NCBI RefSeq assembly: GCF_026627425.1
Contig: NZ_JAPNLH010000014.1
Coordinates: forward strand, 37,600-101,599
Direction of reading: 5' to 3'
Origin: Arthrobacter endolithicus
GTDB taxonomy: Bacteria > Actinomycetota > Actinomycetes > Actinomycetales > Micrococcaceae
Length of the DNA: 64,000 nt
Below the pieces are notes generated by a model. The model searched no databases. It was not told the origin of the DNA and saw nothing but the letters and a program-made list of their open reading frames with translations. Position numbers and translations under genes: made by a program. How positions within the stretch are numbered: position 1 is the stretch's first letter; every line of letters starts with the position of its first letter. Positions 1 through 8,776 of this stretch are shown here, in pieces.

Positions 1-231
1 ACACGCGAAGACATTTTCGCTGACCGCTGGACCTGCCTGACTTACCCGACCAACACGGTCATCGCATCCCAGCTCCTCTTCCCCGCGATCACCATCCCGG
101 CCGGACAAACAGCTGATGGACTGCCCATCGGTCTGGAGTTCATGGCCGTTCCTTACGGCGAGCGGGCCCTCCTGGCACTCGCCGCCGCATCCGAAGCAAC
201 CCTGCAAGGACGAACGGCACCTGCCCTCTAG
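1..231 (+). CDS. Amidase, C-terminal end only (cut by window edge)
   Basis: The first 76 codons read in frame to a TAG at 229-231 and encode the end of an amidase-signature enzyme. The segment PAITIPAG followed by DGLPIGLEFMA is the typical C-terminal block of this family, where the last strands and helix close over the active site. The catalytic Lys and the two Ser residues lie outside the window, so the substrate cannot be judged. The stop is only six bases before the next gene (LamB/YcsF family), so the two are probably co-transcribed. A second, complete amidase is encoded at 12331-13812. Confidence 0.8.
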   Translation, partial: TREDIFADRWTCLTYPTNTVIASQLLFPAITIPAGQTADGLPIGLEFMAVPYGERALLALAAASEATLQGRTAPAL

Positions 232-237
232 GACACC

Positions 238-984
238 ATGACTACCACCATCACCATCAACTCAGATCTCGGTGAAGACATCGGGATCCACTCGTTCGGC
301 AACGATGACGCCATCCTGAAGATCGTCGACACAGTCAACGTAGCCTGCGGCATGCACGCCGGGGATCCCAGCACCATGGACCGTACCGTCCGGGCGGCGG
401 CGGCAGCCGGCGTTACGATAGGCGCACACCCCGGGCTGCCCGACATAACCGGTTTCGGTCGCCGGAAGATGGCGATCACCACCGACGAGGCGCGCGACTT
501 GGTGCGCTACCAAGTCGGCGCCCTCGTCGGCTTCCTCGCCGCCCACGGGACGCCATTGGATCACGTCAAACCTCACGGGGCCCTTTTCGGTATGGCAGCC
601 TCCGATGAGAAACTCATGCGATCCATCTGCGAAGTCGCGGGGCAGTACGGTGTCCCCGTGTACGGGCTCGCAGGAACAGCCCACGAGTCGTCCGCTGAAT
701 CCTGCGGGGTGGAGTTCGTTGCCGAGTTCTACGTCGACCTCGACTACGGCAAAGACGGAAGCCTCATCGTGGAAAGAAGACCGAGGGAGCGCACTTTGGA
801 GTCCGTGCGCGCCCGAACGATGCAGGCATTATTGGAAGGGACCGTCTCGACCGTGGAGGGCACGCTCGTGCCGGTCACCGTACAGTCCATCTGCGTACAC
901 TCTGACCTGGCAGCAGCGCCGGCAGTCGCAAAGACAGTCAAAGAAGCCATCGCGGCTGCTCTAGCAGCCAGACCAAAGGCTTAG
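238..984 (+). CDS. pxpA: LamB/YcsF family protein, PxpA-like (5-oxoprolinase subunit A)
   Basis: The 248-residue product has the full LamB/YcsF layout: NSDLGED near residue 8, VACGMHAGDP near 37-46, GAHPGLPD near 61 and VKPHGALF near 108. In bacteria PxpA works with PxpB and PxpC to open 5-oxoproline (pyroglutamate) to glutamate using ATP. No pxpB or pxpC is seen nearby; the partner is an amidase gene immediately upstream. The protein may therefore serve another cyclic-amide hydrolysis, or its partners may lie left of the window. Length is normal for the family. The ATG start follows the upstream stop by six bases. Family assignment is secure; the exact substrate is inference. Confidence 0.85.
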   Translation: MTTTITINSDLGEDIGIHSFGNDDAILKIVDTVNVACGMHAGDPSTMDRTVRAAAAAGVTIGAHPGLPDITGFGRRKMAITTDEARDLVRYQVGALVGFLAAHGTPLDHVKPHGALFGMAASDEKLMRSICEVAGQYGVPVYGLAGTAHESSAESCGVEFVAEFYVDLDYGKDGSLIVERRPRERTLESVRARTMQALLEGTVSTVEGTLVPVTVQSICVHSDLAAAPAVAKTVKEAIAAALAARPKA

Positions 985-1127
985 AGCGCGGCTCCCCTTT
1001 CAGGGCCGACCGTTGCGGCCTTGTAGCACCTCACAGTGGGTGGCCTCCTTTTCTGCTGACAACCCCTCCTGAACCGGACTCCCTTAGACGCGAAGCCAAC
1101 CGGGCACTGGGCCCTAGACTTCAACCT

Positions 1128-1961
1128 GTGATTACGCTTCCGGTGGATGACGAGGACGAGGTCCAGTACAGCCAATGGATCATGCGGCTCTTCGACCGAG
1201 CAGCAGAAATTGATGCGGCGCTGGAACCGCTGGTGGATCCCGTGGAGGGCTCGTCCCTGTTCTCGGACGACGACCGGTCACCCCATCACAACGTCTCCGG
1301 CTATGCGTATGGTCAGCTCGCCGTCGCAAGAGGTTGCATCGCGTCGCTCAGGCAAATGATCGTCCAGGAGTCGGAGCACAAGATTGACATGGTTGCCAGC
1401 CCTTTCGGTGCCTATGCCTTGGTAAGGAATGCACTCGACGCCGCGGCGGTCGCATTGTGGCTCTTGGAACCCGTCAACGGCACCCTGAGAATTAAGCGGA
1501 GGCTTCTCCTGGGGGTCGATGAGGTGGGTAAGGCCGCCTCCCTGCGAGACACTATGAGCCAGCCCTCGCCGAGGGCAAAGCGGCGGGCCAGATTGAAGGA
1601 AGTTGCCGGACAGGCAGGTCTGGGGGCATGGAACCCGCTCAGCGAGAGACTTCCGACGACGACGCAGATCCTGAAGCGCTTGGAAAGGTTGCACAGCAAT
1701 GCCGTTTTCCCGTGGCTGGCAGCCTGGCAGCTCGCCAGCGGCCATGCCCATGGAAAGGTGTGGGCTCAACTCGCTTCCAATGAGCTACAGGAAGTCGCAG
1801 GAACCCGTACAGGGACCGGCGCACAGTTTCAAATGACCATCCGCTACGGCATGCTAGCCGTCGTGCTGTTTGAGGCGGTCCAATTGCTTGAGGCTGCTGG
1901 CGCCCGCTACGTCGAATTGTCCGGCGGTTTCAGAGATGGATCGCGTGACAGCGGCCATTAG
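1128..1961 (+). CDS. Hypothetical protein, 277 aa
   Basis: The product has no motif I recognise. It begins at a GTG and reads through with good actinobacterial codon phase. It is mostly helical, lacks a signal peptide or clear membrane segment, and has a conserved-looking block ASGHAHGKVW near residue 204. Small-to-large runs such as ALVRNALDAAAVALWLLEP suggest a helical bundle. It stands 140 bases after the pxpA-like gene and may or may not belong to that transcript. The other frames here give arginine/serine-rich products typical of shadows. Confidence 0.6.
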   Translation: MITLPVDDEDEVQYSQWIMRLFDRAAEIDAALEPLVDPVEGSSLFSDDDRSPHHNVSGYAYGQLAVARGCIASLRQMIVQESEHKIDMVASPFGAYALVRNALDAAAVALWLLEPVNGTLRIKRRLLLGVDEVGKAASLRDTMSQPSPRAKRRARLKEVAGQAGLGAWNPLSERLPTTTQILKRLERLHSNAVFPWLAAWQLASGHAHGKVWAQLASNELQEVAGTRTGTGAQFQMTIRYGMLAVVLFEAVQLLEAAGARYVELSGGFRDGSRDSGH

Positions 1962-2072
1962 GCTAAACGACGTCCAGACGGCCTACCTTTAGGGCCTGTG
2001 GACGCCTCCAGCAGCCATCTTTCGACGCAACTTCTCTGAATCAGACGCAGGAAAGGCTGGCGAAACTAACAA

Positions 2073-2150
2073 TTACAGCGGTGGCCGGTCCAGCCTGTAG
2101 ACGACGAAGGTATCTCCCCTGTTCAGGTAGGCCAGCGCCTCACACGTCTG
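2073..2150 (-). pseudogene. Serine recombinase fragment
   Basis: Read on the minus strand, this short stretch encodes ALAYLNRGDTFVVYRLDR, which matches the resolvase block normally written as a leucine-rich strand, then GD, then a VV strand and KLDRLGR. It ends at TAA (2073-2075). Nothing of the catalytic serine domain or the DNA-binding tail remains here. It is a scar of a resolvase-bearing element just beyond the 3' end of the giant helicase gene. Confidence 0.45.
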
Positions 2151-2168
2151 TGGCCGCGCAGCGGTTGC

Positions 2169-5100
2169 TTACCGCTCGAGGTCAGTGTTCCTTACCCGGT
2201 GATGGTCTGCTCCGGGTCTGCCTTGAGTTGTTGGTACAGCGCCTGAAAGATGCGTTAATCCTGGTCCCGCCGGGAAGCTCGCAGCGTGGAGCTTGCGATG
2301 CCGGGCCAGCGCTGGATCCTCCCCGTCAACGATCTCCGGGGCTTGTGGTTCAGCCGGTTTGACTGGTTCGATGGAGGCTTTCAGCTTCTCGTCCAGCTCT
2401 TTACAGGCTAGTCGTGCGTCCACCAGCTTTTCCTCGTACTTGAACGGGCGGAGAAGTTGAGCGTCGGCTTCAATAACGAGCAGCTGCTTTTCGGCAATGG
2501 AGGTTTGTAGCCGGTCGGCTATTTCCGGGATAGCGGCGACCCTGTTTTCCAGCCGGGTGAGAATGCCTGTACCTCCCTCCAGGATTTCCTGTCGGCTAAA
2601 GACCGTCCCGGTATCGGGTACTCCCTTCACCTGGAGGAGGAGGTCTTGGTACTGACCCAGACGCGATTGTGGCCCTGCGTTGGACACGACCAGTTCGTGC
2701 CCGCCCAGGACGGCCATCGTGCCGTAGTCATGGTGTCGGTGGGAGTAGTTGCCGTAGTCGGGTGTATTGGTCTTGATCCAGTCGCAGATGCCGGCAACAG
2801 CATCTACCCGTTTGTCCACGGTCTTCTCCCCGACCTTCATGGTGAACGCATCACCATTCGTGGGAACGATGTTCGGGATCGCGGCGAGCACGGCGGGGAG
2901 TTTGTTCTCTGCGGTGTCGATGGTTGATTGCGCCGAGGTCTTGGACCAGGTGAGGGAGCTTTGGTTCTTTTCGAACGCGCGTTTGAGCCGTTCAAGCTTG
3001 GTCCGGGCGGCGTCGGCTGCGATCTTTTCCATCACCAGGGGATTGCCGCTGGTGGCTGCCTTAATCTGCGCCGCGTTCATGGCAAGGTCTCCGACATCTT
3101 CCAGTTCACGCACATCCAAGCGCCCGCGCAGTACCTGGTTGATCATGGTTGCCTTGCGTTGGATCCCATCCCACGCTGCACTGTCGTAGCTTCCGACGGT
3201 CGCGTACTGAAAGTTATGCACCTCTGCGTTGGCATTGCCCTGGCGGATGATGCGTCCATCCCGCTGGGTCAGATCCGCCGGACGCCAGGGGCAGGTCACA
3301 TGGTGAATGGCCTTGGCGCGCAGCTGAACGTTCGTGCCGGTGCCCATCATGGCCGTGGACCCAAGAAGCACCGCCACGTCACCGGCACGGCATTGCTCAA
3401 AGAGGGCCGCTTTTTGCTCGGCTTTGGGGAAGTCATGAATGAACTTCACCTGCTCGGGCTGAATACCGCCGGCTACCAGTTGATCCTTGATCTGTTGGTA
3501 GGCCGTCCACACCGGTTGCCCGTCCGGGTCTTTGTCTTTTGAGGGAGTGCTCATGTCGCAAAAAATCAGCTGCAGTGCACCGCACTGCTCAGAGATATCG
3601 CCGGAGTTGAACGCAGTCTCATACTGATTGTCCCGGTTCGCTTCCCAGACTTTCAGCGTGTTTGCGACAACGTGGTCGATTTTCGTGGCGGACTGCGGCT
3701 CGATGTTCACCATGCGCAAATCCAGGGCTGCCTTGCGGCCGTCGTTGTAGACCGTCAGGGCATTGTCCTGCCCCTTTTGCGCCCATCCTGAAAGGTTGTC
3801 CAGGCGGTGAGCCAACTCCTCCATGTACTCCGCCAGCTCCGGTGGCTGCGGGATCAGGACCAGCTCGGGCTGGCGCTCCCCATCACTGGAGCGCCTCACC
3901 AAATCAGGGGTTGCCAGGTGCAGGTCTTCGGAGAGCTTCACATCCGCGAAGACGTGGAAGGTGCGCAGCATTTCCGGGACGTTCTTGAACTTAGCGAAGC
4001 GTGCCTTGTTCTTCAACCGCCCGCCGGCATCCATCTCGATGGCCGTCACGGTTTCACCGAACGTCGCACCCCAGATGTCGAAGTTCTCCACCCCGGCGTC
4101 TTTGAGGAGGTCAGGGCGCAGGTACCGCTGCATCACGTGGGCCTCGGTCAGGCTGTTGGCGATGGGGGTGCCGGTGGCCATGGTCGCCACCCGCTCACCG
4201 TGGGTGGCGCGCAGGTATTCCAGTTTCAGGTGCATGTCGGTCGCACGGATCGAGCCGCCGATTTCAGCGCCCCTAATGTTCGTGACCGTGCGCAGGTTCT
4301 TAAAATCGTGGGCCTCGTCCACGAACAGATAGTCCACGCCCATGTCCTCAAACGTCAGCCCCGGATCGGGGGCCGTGTCCATGAGCTTCTTCATCCGTTC
4401 CTCTTCGGCCTGAAGCTTGGTTTCCAGCTTTTTGACCGTGGTCTTATCTTCGCCGGAGTCCATGGCGTTGGTGATCGTTTCGCGGACGTCACGGATCAGG
4501 GAGTGCTGGTATTCCTCGATCGTTTCGGCCTTGACGCCGATGCTCTTGAACGCGGTCTGGGTGATGATGATGCCGTCCCAGTCGTTCGCGGCCGCGCGGG
4601 AGACAAAACGCCTGCGGGAGCTGCTGTTGGTCCCGGTCGTCTTGAGGTCATCACTGCCAGCGGAGAGTAACCGTGCCTGCGGGTACAGCTCCAGCCACTC
4701 GCGGGTGAACTGCTCCAACATGTGGTTGGGAACCACGATCATCGGTTTGCTGGCCATGCCCAGGCGTTTGAGTTCCATCGCCCCCATAACCATCTCGGCC
4801 GTCTTCCCGGCCCCGACCTCATGGAAAAGCCCCACGGCCGGTTCGGAAATAATCCGGGCCACGGCCGTGCGCTGGTGCCCGTGCGGGGTGAATGAGGCGG
4901 CGAGCCCGGGCAGGGTGAGGCGCTGGCCTTCCTGGGTGTAATCGCGCAAGGCGATGGAGTTGAACCGTCGGTTGTATTCATCAATCAACCGGGTGGCCCG
5001 CTCCGGTTCCTCCCAGACCCATTCCGAGAAGCGTTCCTGCAGCTGGTTGGAAGATTCCTGGGCGGTTTCGGTTTCTTCAAGGTTGGCAACCTGCTTGCCG

Positions 5101-7676
5101 TCATCGTCCTTATCTTCAACCTGGATGCTCTTTTGTTCCAGGATGCTTTGCAGCAGGTCCGGGGCGGGCCGGCGCTGGGTTCCCCATTCGCTGGTGGCCT
5201 TCAACGAGCTGCGGTTGGCCTTCACCCGCCAGATACCACTGCCGACGCTCGTCACCGTCGCTGACCGGTCGCCCAGGGTTTCGCGGACGAATCGCTGATG
5301 GTCTTCAACGCTGATCCAAACAGCGCCGAGTCTGGCTTCAACATCTTCCATGCCCACGGGAACCGGTTGTACCTTTTCAAGGGCTGACACGTTGGTGTTC
5401 CACCGCGGATCCTCACCCGCAGCCGCCCGGGCCGCGTCGAGCTTAACCCTGACATTCCCGGACAGATACTCCGGTGCCGTCACCAGAGCCTCGGCAGCCG
5501 GGTCGTCAAAAACGAGCATGCCCAGCTGCTCCCGGGCTTCCTCCGGTGTGCTGCCCACCAGATCGGCAATCACGTCCAGGTCAGGGGCACCGTAGGTGTC
5601 CAGGCAAATAGCCAAAGCCTCATCAATGGTGTCGGCCCCCAAAACGGGCTTACGTACCTGCACCTGGCGGTGCCGCAGCAACCCGCCAGGCGTCGCTATT
5701 TGCGTCTCGGTATTGAAGTCTTCCAGTGCGCTAGGCAGGCTGCCGAACGGATCAAGGTTCTGAAGTTTCTTTACAGCCGGGGCAGAGACACGGGTAACGA
5801 TGGTTTCACCGGTTTCCTTATCGGTGCGTTCCCTGGTCGTGAACCTGTTGATCGGTCCGAACTTCTGCACATAGCCGGTGTAGTCCGCCCGGAGTTCGGC
5901 CCGTTTGGAGTCCATTTCGGGGGTGTCGTCCTGGTCCGCTGCCTCCATTTCCATCAGGGCCCGTGCTCCATCGCGCAGCCCCAGCAGCCCACGCATTTCC
6001 GATGCGTGGGCTTTGGCAATGTCCAGGGGCACGGGAGCACCTTTTTCAACGACCGTGAACGAACCGTCGATCTCTGCGGTGATTGTCCCGTCCCATGCAG
6101 CCTGGCTGGCGCTCAGGAGGGCAGCCGGCTGTTTGCCGGCTTCGGTTTGGCTGGGGCGGTGGCCTCGGTCTTCGGCCAGTACTTGGGTCGTGATTTCCTG
6201 CAGCCGCTCCCCCAGCAAGGCCGGGACGGCGGACAGGTTGCCGTCGGCTTTGACGCTGACCGTTTCCGCGCCATACATTCCGCTGCCGACAGTGATCCTG
6301 CCAAGAACGTTGTGCGGGTGAGTTGCGAAGTAATTGTTGATCTTGATGTTCGTTCCATCAACGATCAAGGGCCCCACGGTTTCCCAGTCGGTGTTGGCCG
6401 GCACCCGTCCTGGCTCACGCTTGCGGAACATCAGGACATCGGTGAGGGCGTCCGTTCCCGCGGCTCGGCGGTGAGCTGCGGTGGGCAGCCTGACGGCACC
6501 CACAAGGTCCGCCAGGGCGCTCATGTCCCGTCTCGCTGCGGGGTTGGCAGCATCCAGGGTGAAGCTGGAGGACAGCACCGCGACGTAACCACCGGGTTTG
6601 ACGGCTTCCAGCGACTTGATGATGAAGTGATTATGGATCGAGTGTTTGTTCGGATTGAACGTCTTGTCATACAACGCGGTCCTGCCGAAGGGAACATTGC
6701 CCACGACCAAATCAAACGAATTCTTCTGCAGCGGGGTGTCCGCGAAGGACTCGGCACGGATCACTGCCTGCGGGTAGAGCGCCCGGGAAATGGAGGCGGT
6801 GAGCGGGTCCAGCTCTACACCGGTCATCTGCGCCCCGGCCGGTGCCATGCCAATGAACGTCCCCGACCCTGACCCCGGCTCGAGCACCTGCCCGCCGGTG
6901 AATCCCAGCTGTTCAACCGCTGACCACATCCGGCGGACAATTCCGGCATCTGTGTAGTGGGCGTTGATCGTTGTCCGCGAGGCCGCGTCATACTCTTTAT
7001 CGGTCAGTACCTCACGTAGTTTGGCACGTTCCTGGGCCCAATCGTCCTTGTCAAAAAGCTGCGGCACCGCACCCCAACTCGACCATCGGGCAAGACTGCG
7101 CTGTTCCTCAATCGTGGCAGCACGCTGCCCGGACTCCAGGACCCGGACAATCCGGATGGCTTCATAGTTGGCCGCAAACCGGGCCTTCTGCCCCGACGGG
7201 GCAAAATCATCCTGGGACGCTGGCAGGAATGACTGTCCCTGCGCTGCGGGTTCTACTGTTGGCTGTTCTCCCGATCCAGCTCGCTGTCCGTCCCATCCGT
7301 CAGGGGCGTGAAGTCCTCCATCTCCTCCGGCTCCGGAGGCAGGGACGAATAGATCATCTCCTGATACACCATCTCCCGCGCCCTGAGCCTGGCCATGTTC
7401 CGCTCCCCCAGAATCTCCAGGGTGGACCGACCCCTGGTGTCCCGCTGGATGAGACTGTCCATCACGTTCCCGATCTGGTCCTCGATCTGGCTTCCCAAAG
7501 TCGAAAAGTACTCCTCGGGATTCTGCACCTGACTGAACGTTTCCGGATCGTGGTTCTGCATCGTTTCCATGGCGTGTCGCCCGTGCGTGTTCATTGCGTA
7601 TCTCCTCCTGCTCCGACCACAGTGCATCCAAACTCATCTGGCCGTCTATGTCGTACTTGGTCCTTCTGCGTGCCAC
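2169..7676 (-). CDS. Giant helicase/DNA-methyltransferase-fold protein (anti-restriction or DNA-processing type)
   Basis: The 1835-residue product joins an N6-adenine methyltransferase-like domain (LEPGSGSGTF near residue 265, NVPF in place of NPPF/Y near 328) to an SF2/SNF2 helicase. The helicase shows HEVGAGKT near 950, VDEAHDF near 1117, GTPIANS near 1190 and QRDGRIIRQG near 1470. Such fusions occur on conjugative plasmids and large phages; phage P1 DarB is a known analogue that protects incoming DNA from restriction. The open frame starts at a GTG preceded by AGGGGAA. However, codon phase shows that 7253-7594 is coded in a different frame, and the conserved part only begins near KARFAANYEAI (about 7170). 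The true start is therefore uncertain. The last 50 codons also look out of phase. It may help DNA establishment after conjugation; that is inference. Confidence 0.75.
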   Translation of the reverse strand: MARRRTKYDIDGQMSLDALWSEQEEIRNEHARATRHGNDAEPRSGNVQSGAESRGVLFDFGKPDRGPDRERDGQSHPAGHQGSVHPGDSGGAEHGQAQGAGDGVSGDDLFVPASGAGGDGGLHAPDGWDGQRAGSGEQPTVEPAAQGQSFLPASQDDFAPSGQKARFAANYEAIRIVRVLESGQRAATIEEQRSLARWSSWGAVPQLFDKDDWAQERAKLREVLTDKEYDAASRTTINAHYTDAGIVRRMWSAVEQLGFTGGQVLEPGSGSGTFIGMAPAGAQMTGVELDPLTASISRALYPQAVIRAESFADTPLQKNSFDLVVGNVPFGRTALYDKTFNPNKHSIHNHFIIKSLEAVKPGGYVAVLSSSFTLDAANPAARRDMSALADLVGAVRLPTAAHRRAAGTDALTDVLMFRKREPGRVPANTDWETVGPLIVDGTNIKINNYFATHPHNVLGRITVGSGMYGAETVSVKADGNLSAVPALLGERLQEITTQVLAEDRGHRPSQTEAGKQPAALLSASQAAWDGTITAEIDGSFTVVEKGAPVPLDIAKAHASEMRGLLGLRDGARALMEMEAADQDDTPEMDSKRAELRADYTGYVQKFGPINRFTTRERTDKETGETIVTRVSAPAVKKLQNLDPFGSLPSALEDFNTETQIATPGGLLRHRQVQVRKPVLGADTIDEALAICLDTYGAPDLDVIADLVGSTPEEAREQLGMLVFDDPAAEALVTAPEYLSGNVRVKLDAARAAAGEDPRWNTNVSALEKVQPVPVGMEDVEARLGAVWISVEDHQRFVRETLGDRSATVTSVGSGIWRVKANRSSLKATSEWGTQRRPAPDLLQSILEQKSIQVEDKDDDGKQVANLEETETAQESSNQLQERFSEWVWEEPERATRLIDEYNRRFNSIALRDYTQEGQRLTLPGLAASFTPHGHQRTAVARIISEPAVGLFHEVGAGKTAEMVMGAMELKRLGMASKPMIVVPNHMLEQFTREWLELYPQARLLSAGSDDLKTTGTNSSSRRRFVSRAAANDWDGIIITQTAFKSIGVKAETIEEYQHSLIRDVRETITNAMDSGEDKTTVKKLETKLQAEEERMKKLMDTAPDPGLTFEDMGVDYLFVDEAHDFKNLRTVTNIRGAEIGGSIRATDMHLKLEYLRATHGERVATMATGTPIANSLTEAHVMQRYLRPDLLKDAGVENFDIWGATFGETVTAIEMDAGGRLKNKARFAKFKNVPEMLRTFHVFADVKLSEDLHLATPDLVRRSSDGERQPELVLIPQPPELAEYMEELAHRLDNLSGWAQKGQDNALTVYNDGRKAALDLRMVNIEPQSATKIDHVVANTLKVWEANRDNQYETAFNSGDISEQCGALQLIFCDMSTPSKDKDPDGQPVWTAYQQIKDQLVAGGIQPEQVKFIHDFPKAEQKAALFEQCRAGDVAVLLGSTAMMGTGTNVQLRAKAIHHVTCPWRPADLTQRDGRIIRQGNANAEVHNFQYATVGSYDSAAWDGIQRKATMINQVLRGRLDVRELEDVGDLAMNAAQIKAATSGNPLVMEKIAADAARTKLERLKRAFEKNQSSLTWSKTSAQSTIDTAENKLPAVLAAIPNIVPTNGDAFTMKVGEKTVDKRVDAVAGICDWIKTNTPDYGNYSHRHHDYGTMAVLGGHELVVSNAGPQSRLGQYQDLLLQVKGVPDTGTVFSRQEILEGGTGILTRLENRVAAIPEIADRLQTSIAEKQLLVIEADAQLLRPFKYEEKLVDARLACKELDEKLKASIEPVKPAEPQAPEIVDGEDPALARHRKLHAASFPAGPGLTHLSGAVPTTQGRPGADHHRVRNTDLER
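7253..7594 (-). CDS. Small acidic protein nested in the 5' end of the helicase gene
   Basis: This 113-residue gene is read in a frame different from the large gene that spans it. Its ATG at 7594 is preceded by a strong AGGAGGAG ribosome site six bases away. In the block 7381-7440, third positions in this frame are 18 of 20 G/C against 11 of 20 in the large frame, so this frame is the one under coding selection here. The product is acidic, rich in Glu, Met and Gln, and probably helical, with no known motif. It may be a separate gene overlapping the helicase gene, or the original N-terminus of that protein displaced by two compensating indels. Function unknown. Confidence 0.65.
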   Translation of the reverse strand: MNTHGRHAMETMQNHDPETFSQVQNPEEYFSTLGSQIEDQIGNVMDSLIQRDTRGRSTLEILGERNMARLRAREMVYQEMIYSSLPPEPEEMEDFTPLTDGTDSELDRENSQQ

Positions 7677-7687
7677 GCCCGGTTCCC

Positions 7688-8056
7688 CTATTCCACAGAT
7701 ACTCCTACCACGGTAACGGGGCGGACCGGGTTCTGGGAGTTGGCTGTGGTGCGCCGTTGCCCGCCTGGACGGTCCGTGGGGTGTGAGAGTTCGGCTTTGA
7801 GGGCCTGGTTTTCGGTTTCCAGGGCCAGAACAAGACGGATGCCGGAGGTATTGAGTCCTTGGGCGAGGAGTTCGGCAATCCGTCGCAGGGTCACCAGATC
7901 GTTTTCGCTGTACCGGCGCGTACCGCCTTCGGTGCGCCCGGGCGCCACCAGGCCTTTGCGTTCGTAGAGCCGGAGGTTTTGCTCGCCGGTCCCGACGAGT
8001 TCAGCCGCGACGGAGATGGCGTACACCCCACGTGCCCGTTGATCCCTGATTACCAT
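7688..8056 (-). CDS. hspR: HspR-like MerR-family heat-shock repressor
   Basis: The protein carries one MerR winged-helix domain: GVYAISVAAELVGTG, NLRLYERKGLV and TRRYSENDL, followed by a helix (LRRIAELLAQGLNTSGI) and a short polar tail. This is the HspR pattern, a repressor of heat-shock genes in actinobacteria that often works with DnaK. I place the start at 8056, where GAGGGG lies six bases upstream; ATGs at 8062 and 8089 have worse spacing. It is divergent from the Hsp20 gene and shares the intergenic promoter and inverted-repeat region, so auto-regulation and control of hsp20 are likely. Its 3' end is 12 bases from the start of the large helicase frame, so the two may be co-transcribed. 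Confidence 0.8.
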   Translation of the reverse strand: MVIRDQRARGVYAISVAAELVGTGEQNLRLYERKGLVAPGRTEGGTRRYSENDLVTLRRIAELLAQGLNTSGIRLVLALETENQALKAELSHPTDRPGGQRRTTANSQNPVRPVTVVGVSVE

Positions 8057-8130
8057 GGGCATCCCCTCACTTGCGCCTGCTCCTGCCAAGTTCCCCGGCC
8101 GGCAGAATCTTCGTTCTGAATAAAATCCTC

Positions 8131-8159
8131 TTGCACCAGTGTGCCAGTCGTGTTATAAA
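8131..8159 (+). promoter_or_regulatory. Sigma-70-type promoter of hsp20
   Basis: TTGCAC at 8131-8136 and TATAAA at 8154-8159 are separated by exactly 17 bases. Transcription would begin around 8166-8170, inside the inverted repeat at 8169-8192, so a bound repressor would block initiation. Confidence 0.65.
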
Positions 8160-8168
8160 AAATCTATA

Positions 8169-8220
8169 CCCATCAAGACAGAACTTGATGGGGCAGCAAG
8201 CAAGTAAAGATGGCATCAAG
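8169..8220. promoter_or_regulatory. Inverted-repeat operator, probably HspR
   Basis: CCCATCAAG (8169-8177) and CTTGATGGG (8184-8192) form perfect 9-base arms around six bases. A third copy of the half-site, CATCAAG, stands at 8214-8220, so CTTGATG and CATCAAG also face each other 23 bases apart. Known HspR sites (HAIR) are built from CTTGA/TCAAG half-sites. The motif overlaps the expected start of hsp20 transcription, next to a divergent hspR gene. Binding by HspR is inference. Confidence 0.6.
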
Positions 8221-8245
8221 TGACACTGACAAGGAGTGAATAGCC

Positions 8246-8671
8246 ATGTTGATGCGTACAGACCCGTTCCGCGAACTCGACCGACTGGCCCAGCAGGTAC
8301 TGGGGACCGCGGCCCGCCCGGCGGCCATGCCGATGGACGCCTGGCGTGAAGGGGACACCTTCGAAGTCGAGTTTGATCTCCCCGGTGTCAGCCCGGACTC
8401 GATCAACCTGGACGTGGAACGCAACGTGGTCACCGTCAGGGCCGAACGCCCGGGCCTGGACGGGAACAAGGAGATGCTCGCCACGGAAAGACCGCGGGGT
8501 GTTTTCAGCCGCCAATTGGTCCTGGGCGAGAACCTGGACACGGAGAACATCCAGGCCAGTTACGACTCCGGCGTGCTGAGCCTGCGCATCCCGGTGGCGG
8601 AGCGGGCCAAACCCCGCAAGATCTCCATCACCACCACCAAAGAAGGGGACCGCCAATCCATCAACTCCTAA
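8246..8671 (+). CDS. hsp20: Hsp20/alpha-crystallin family small heat-shock protein
   Basis: The 141-residue product is a typical small heat-shock chaperone that holds unfolding proteins as oligomers in the cytoplasm. It begins with DPFRELDRL, has the alpha-crystallin core ([14 protein letters not shown] near residue 34, then [10 protein letters not shown]) and ends the core with [10 protein letters not shown] near 109, the A-x-x-x-GVL-type block. The ATG at 8246 follows AAGGAG by nine bases. It has its own promoter and operator upstream and an inverted repeat downstream (8750-8776), so it is a one-gene unit paired with divergent hspR. Confidence 0.92.
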   Translation: MLMRTDPFRELDRLAQQVLGTAARPAAMPMDAWREGDTFEVEFDLPGVSPDSINLDVERNVVTVRAERPGLDGNKEMLATERPRGVFSRQLVLGENLDTENIQASYDSGVLSLRIPVAERAKPRKISITTTKEGDRQSINS

Positions 8672-8749
8672 AAACACGAGGGAGGAAACCTCACCAACCT
8701 CGCCGGAGGCGTAACGAAAAGACGGCTTCTGGCACTGCCTCCCAGGGAT

Positions 8750-8776
8750 GGTTCCCGGCCCCAGCGGCCGGGGACC
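8750..8776 (+). terminator. Probable terminator after hsp20
   Basis: GGTTCCCGGCC and GGCCGGGGACC pair with one mismatch around CCAGC, about 80 bases after the hsp20 stop. No long T run follows. The rest of 8672-9034 holds no gene I can support. Confidence 0.4.

Noticed and set aside
5670..6872. 400-codon plus-strand frame opposite the giant helicase gene
   Set aside because: Its product is low in structure and wholly antisense to conserved methyltransferase sequence.
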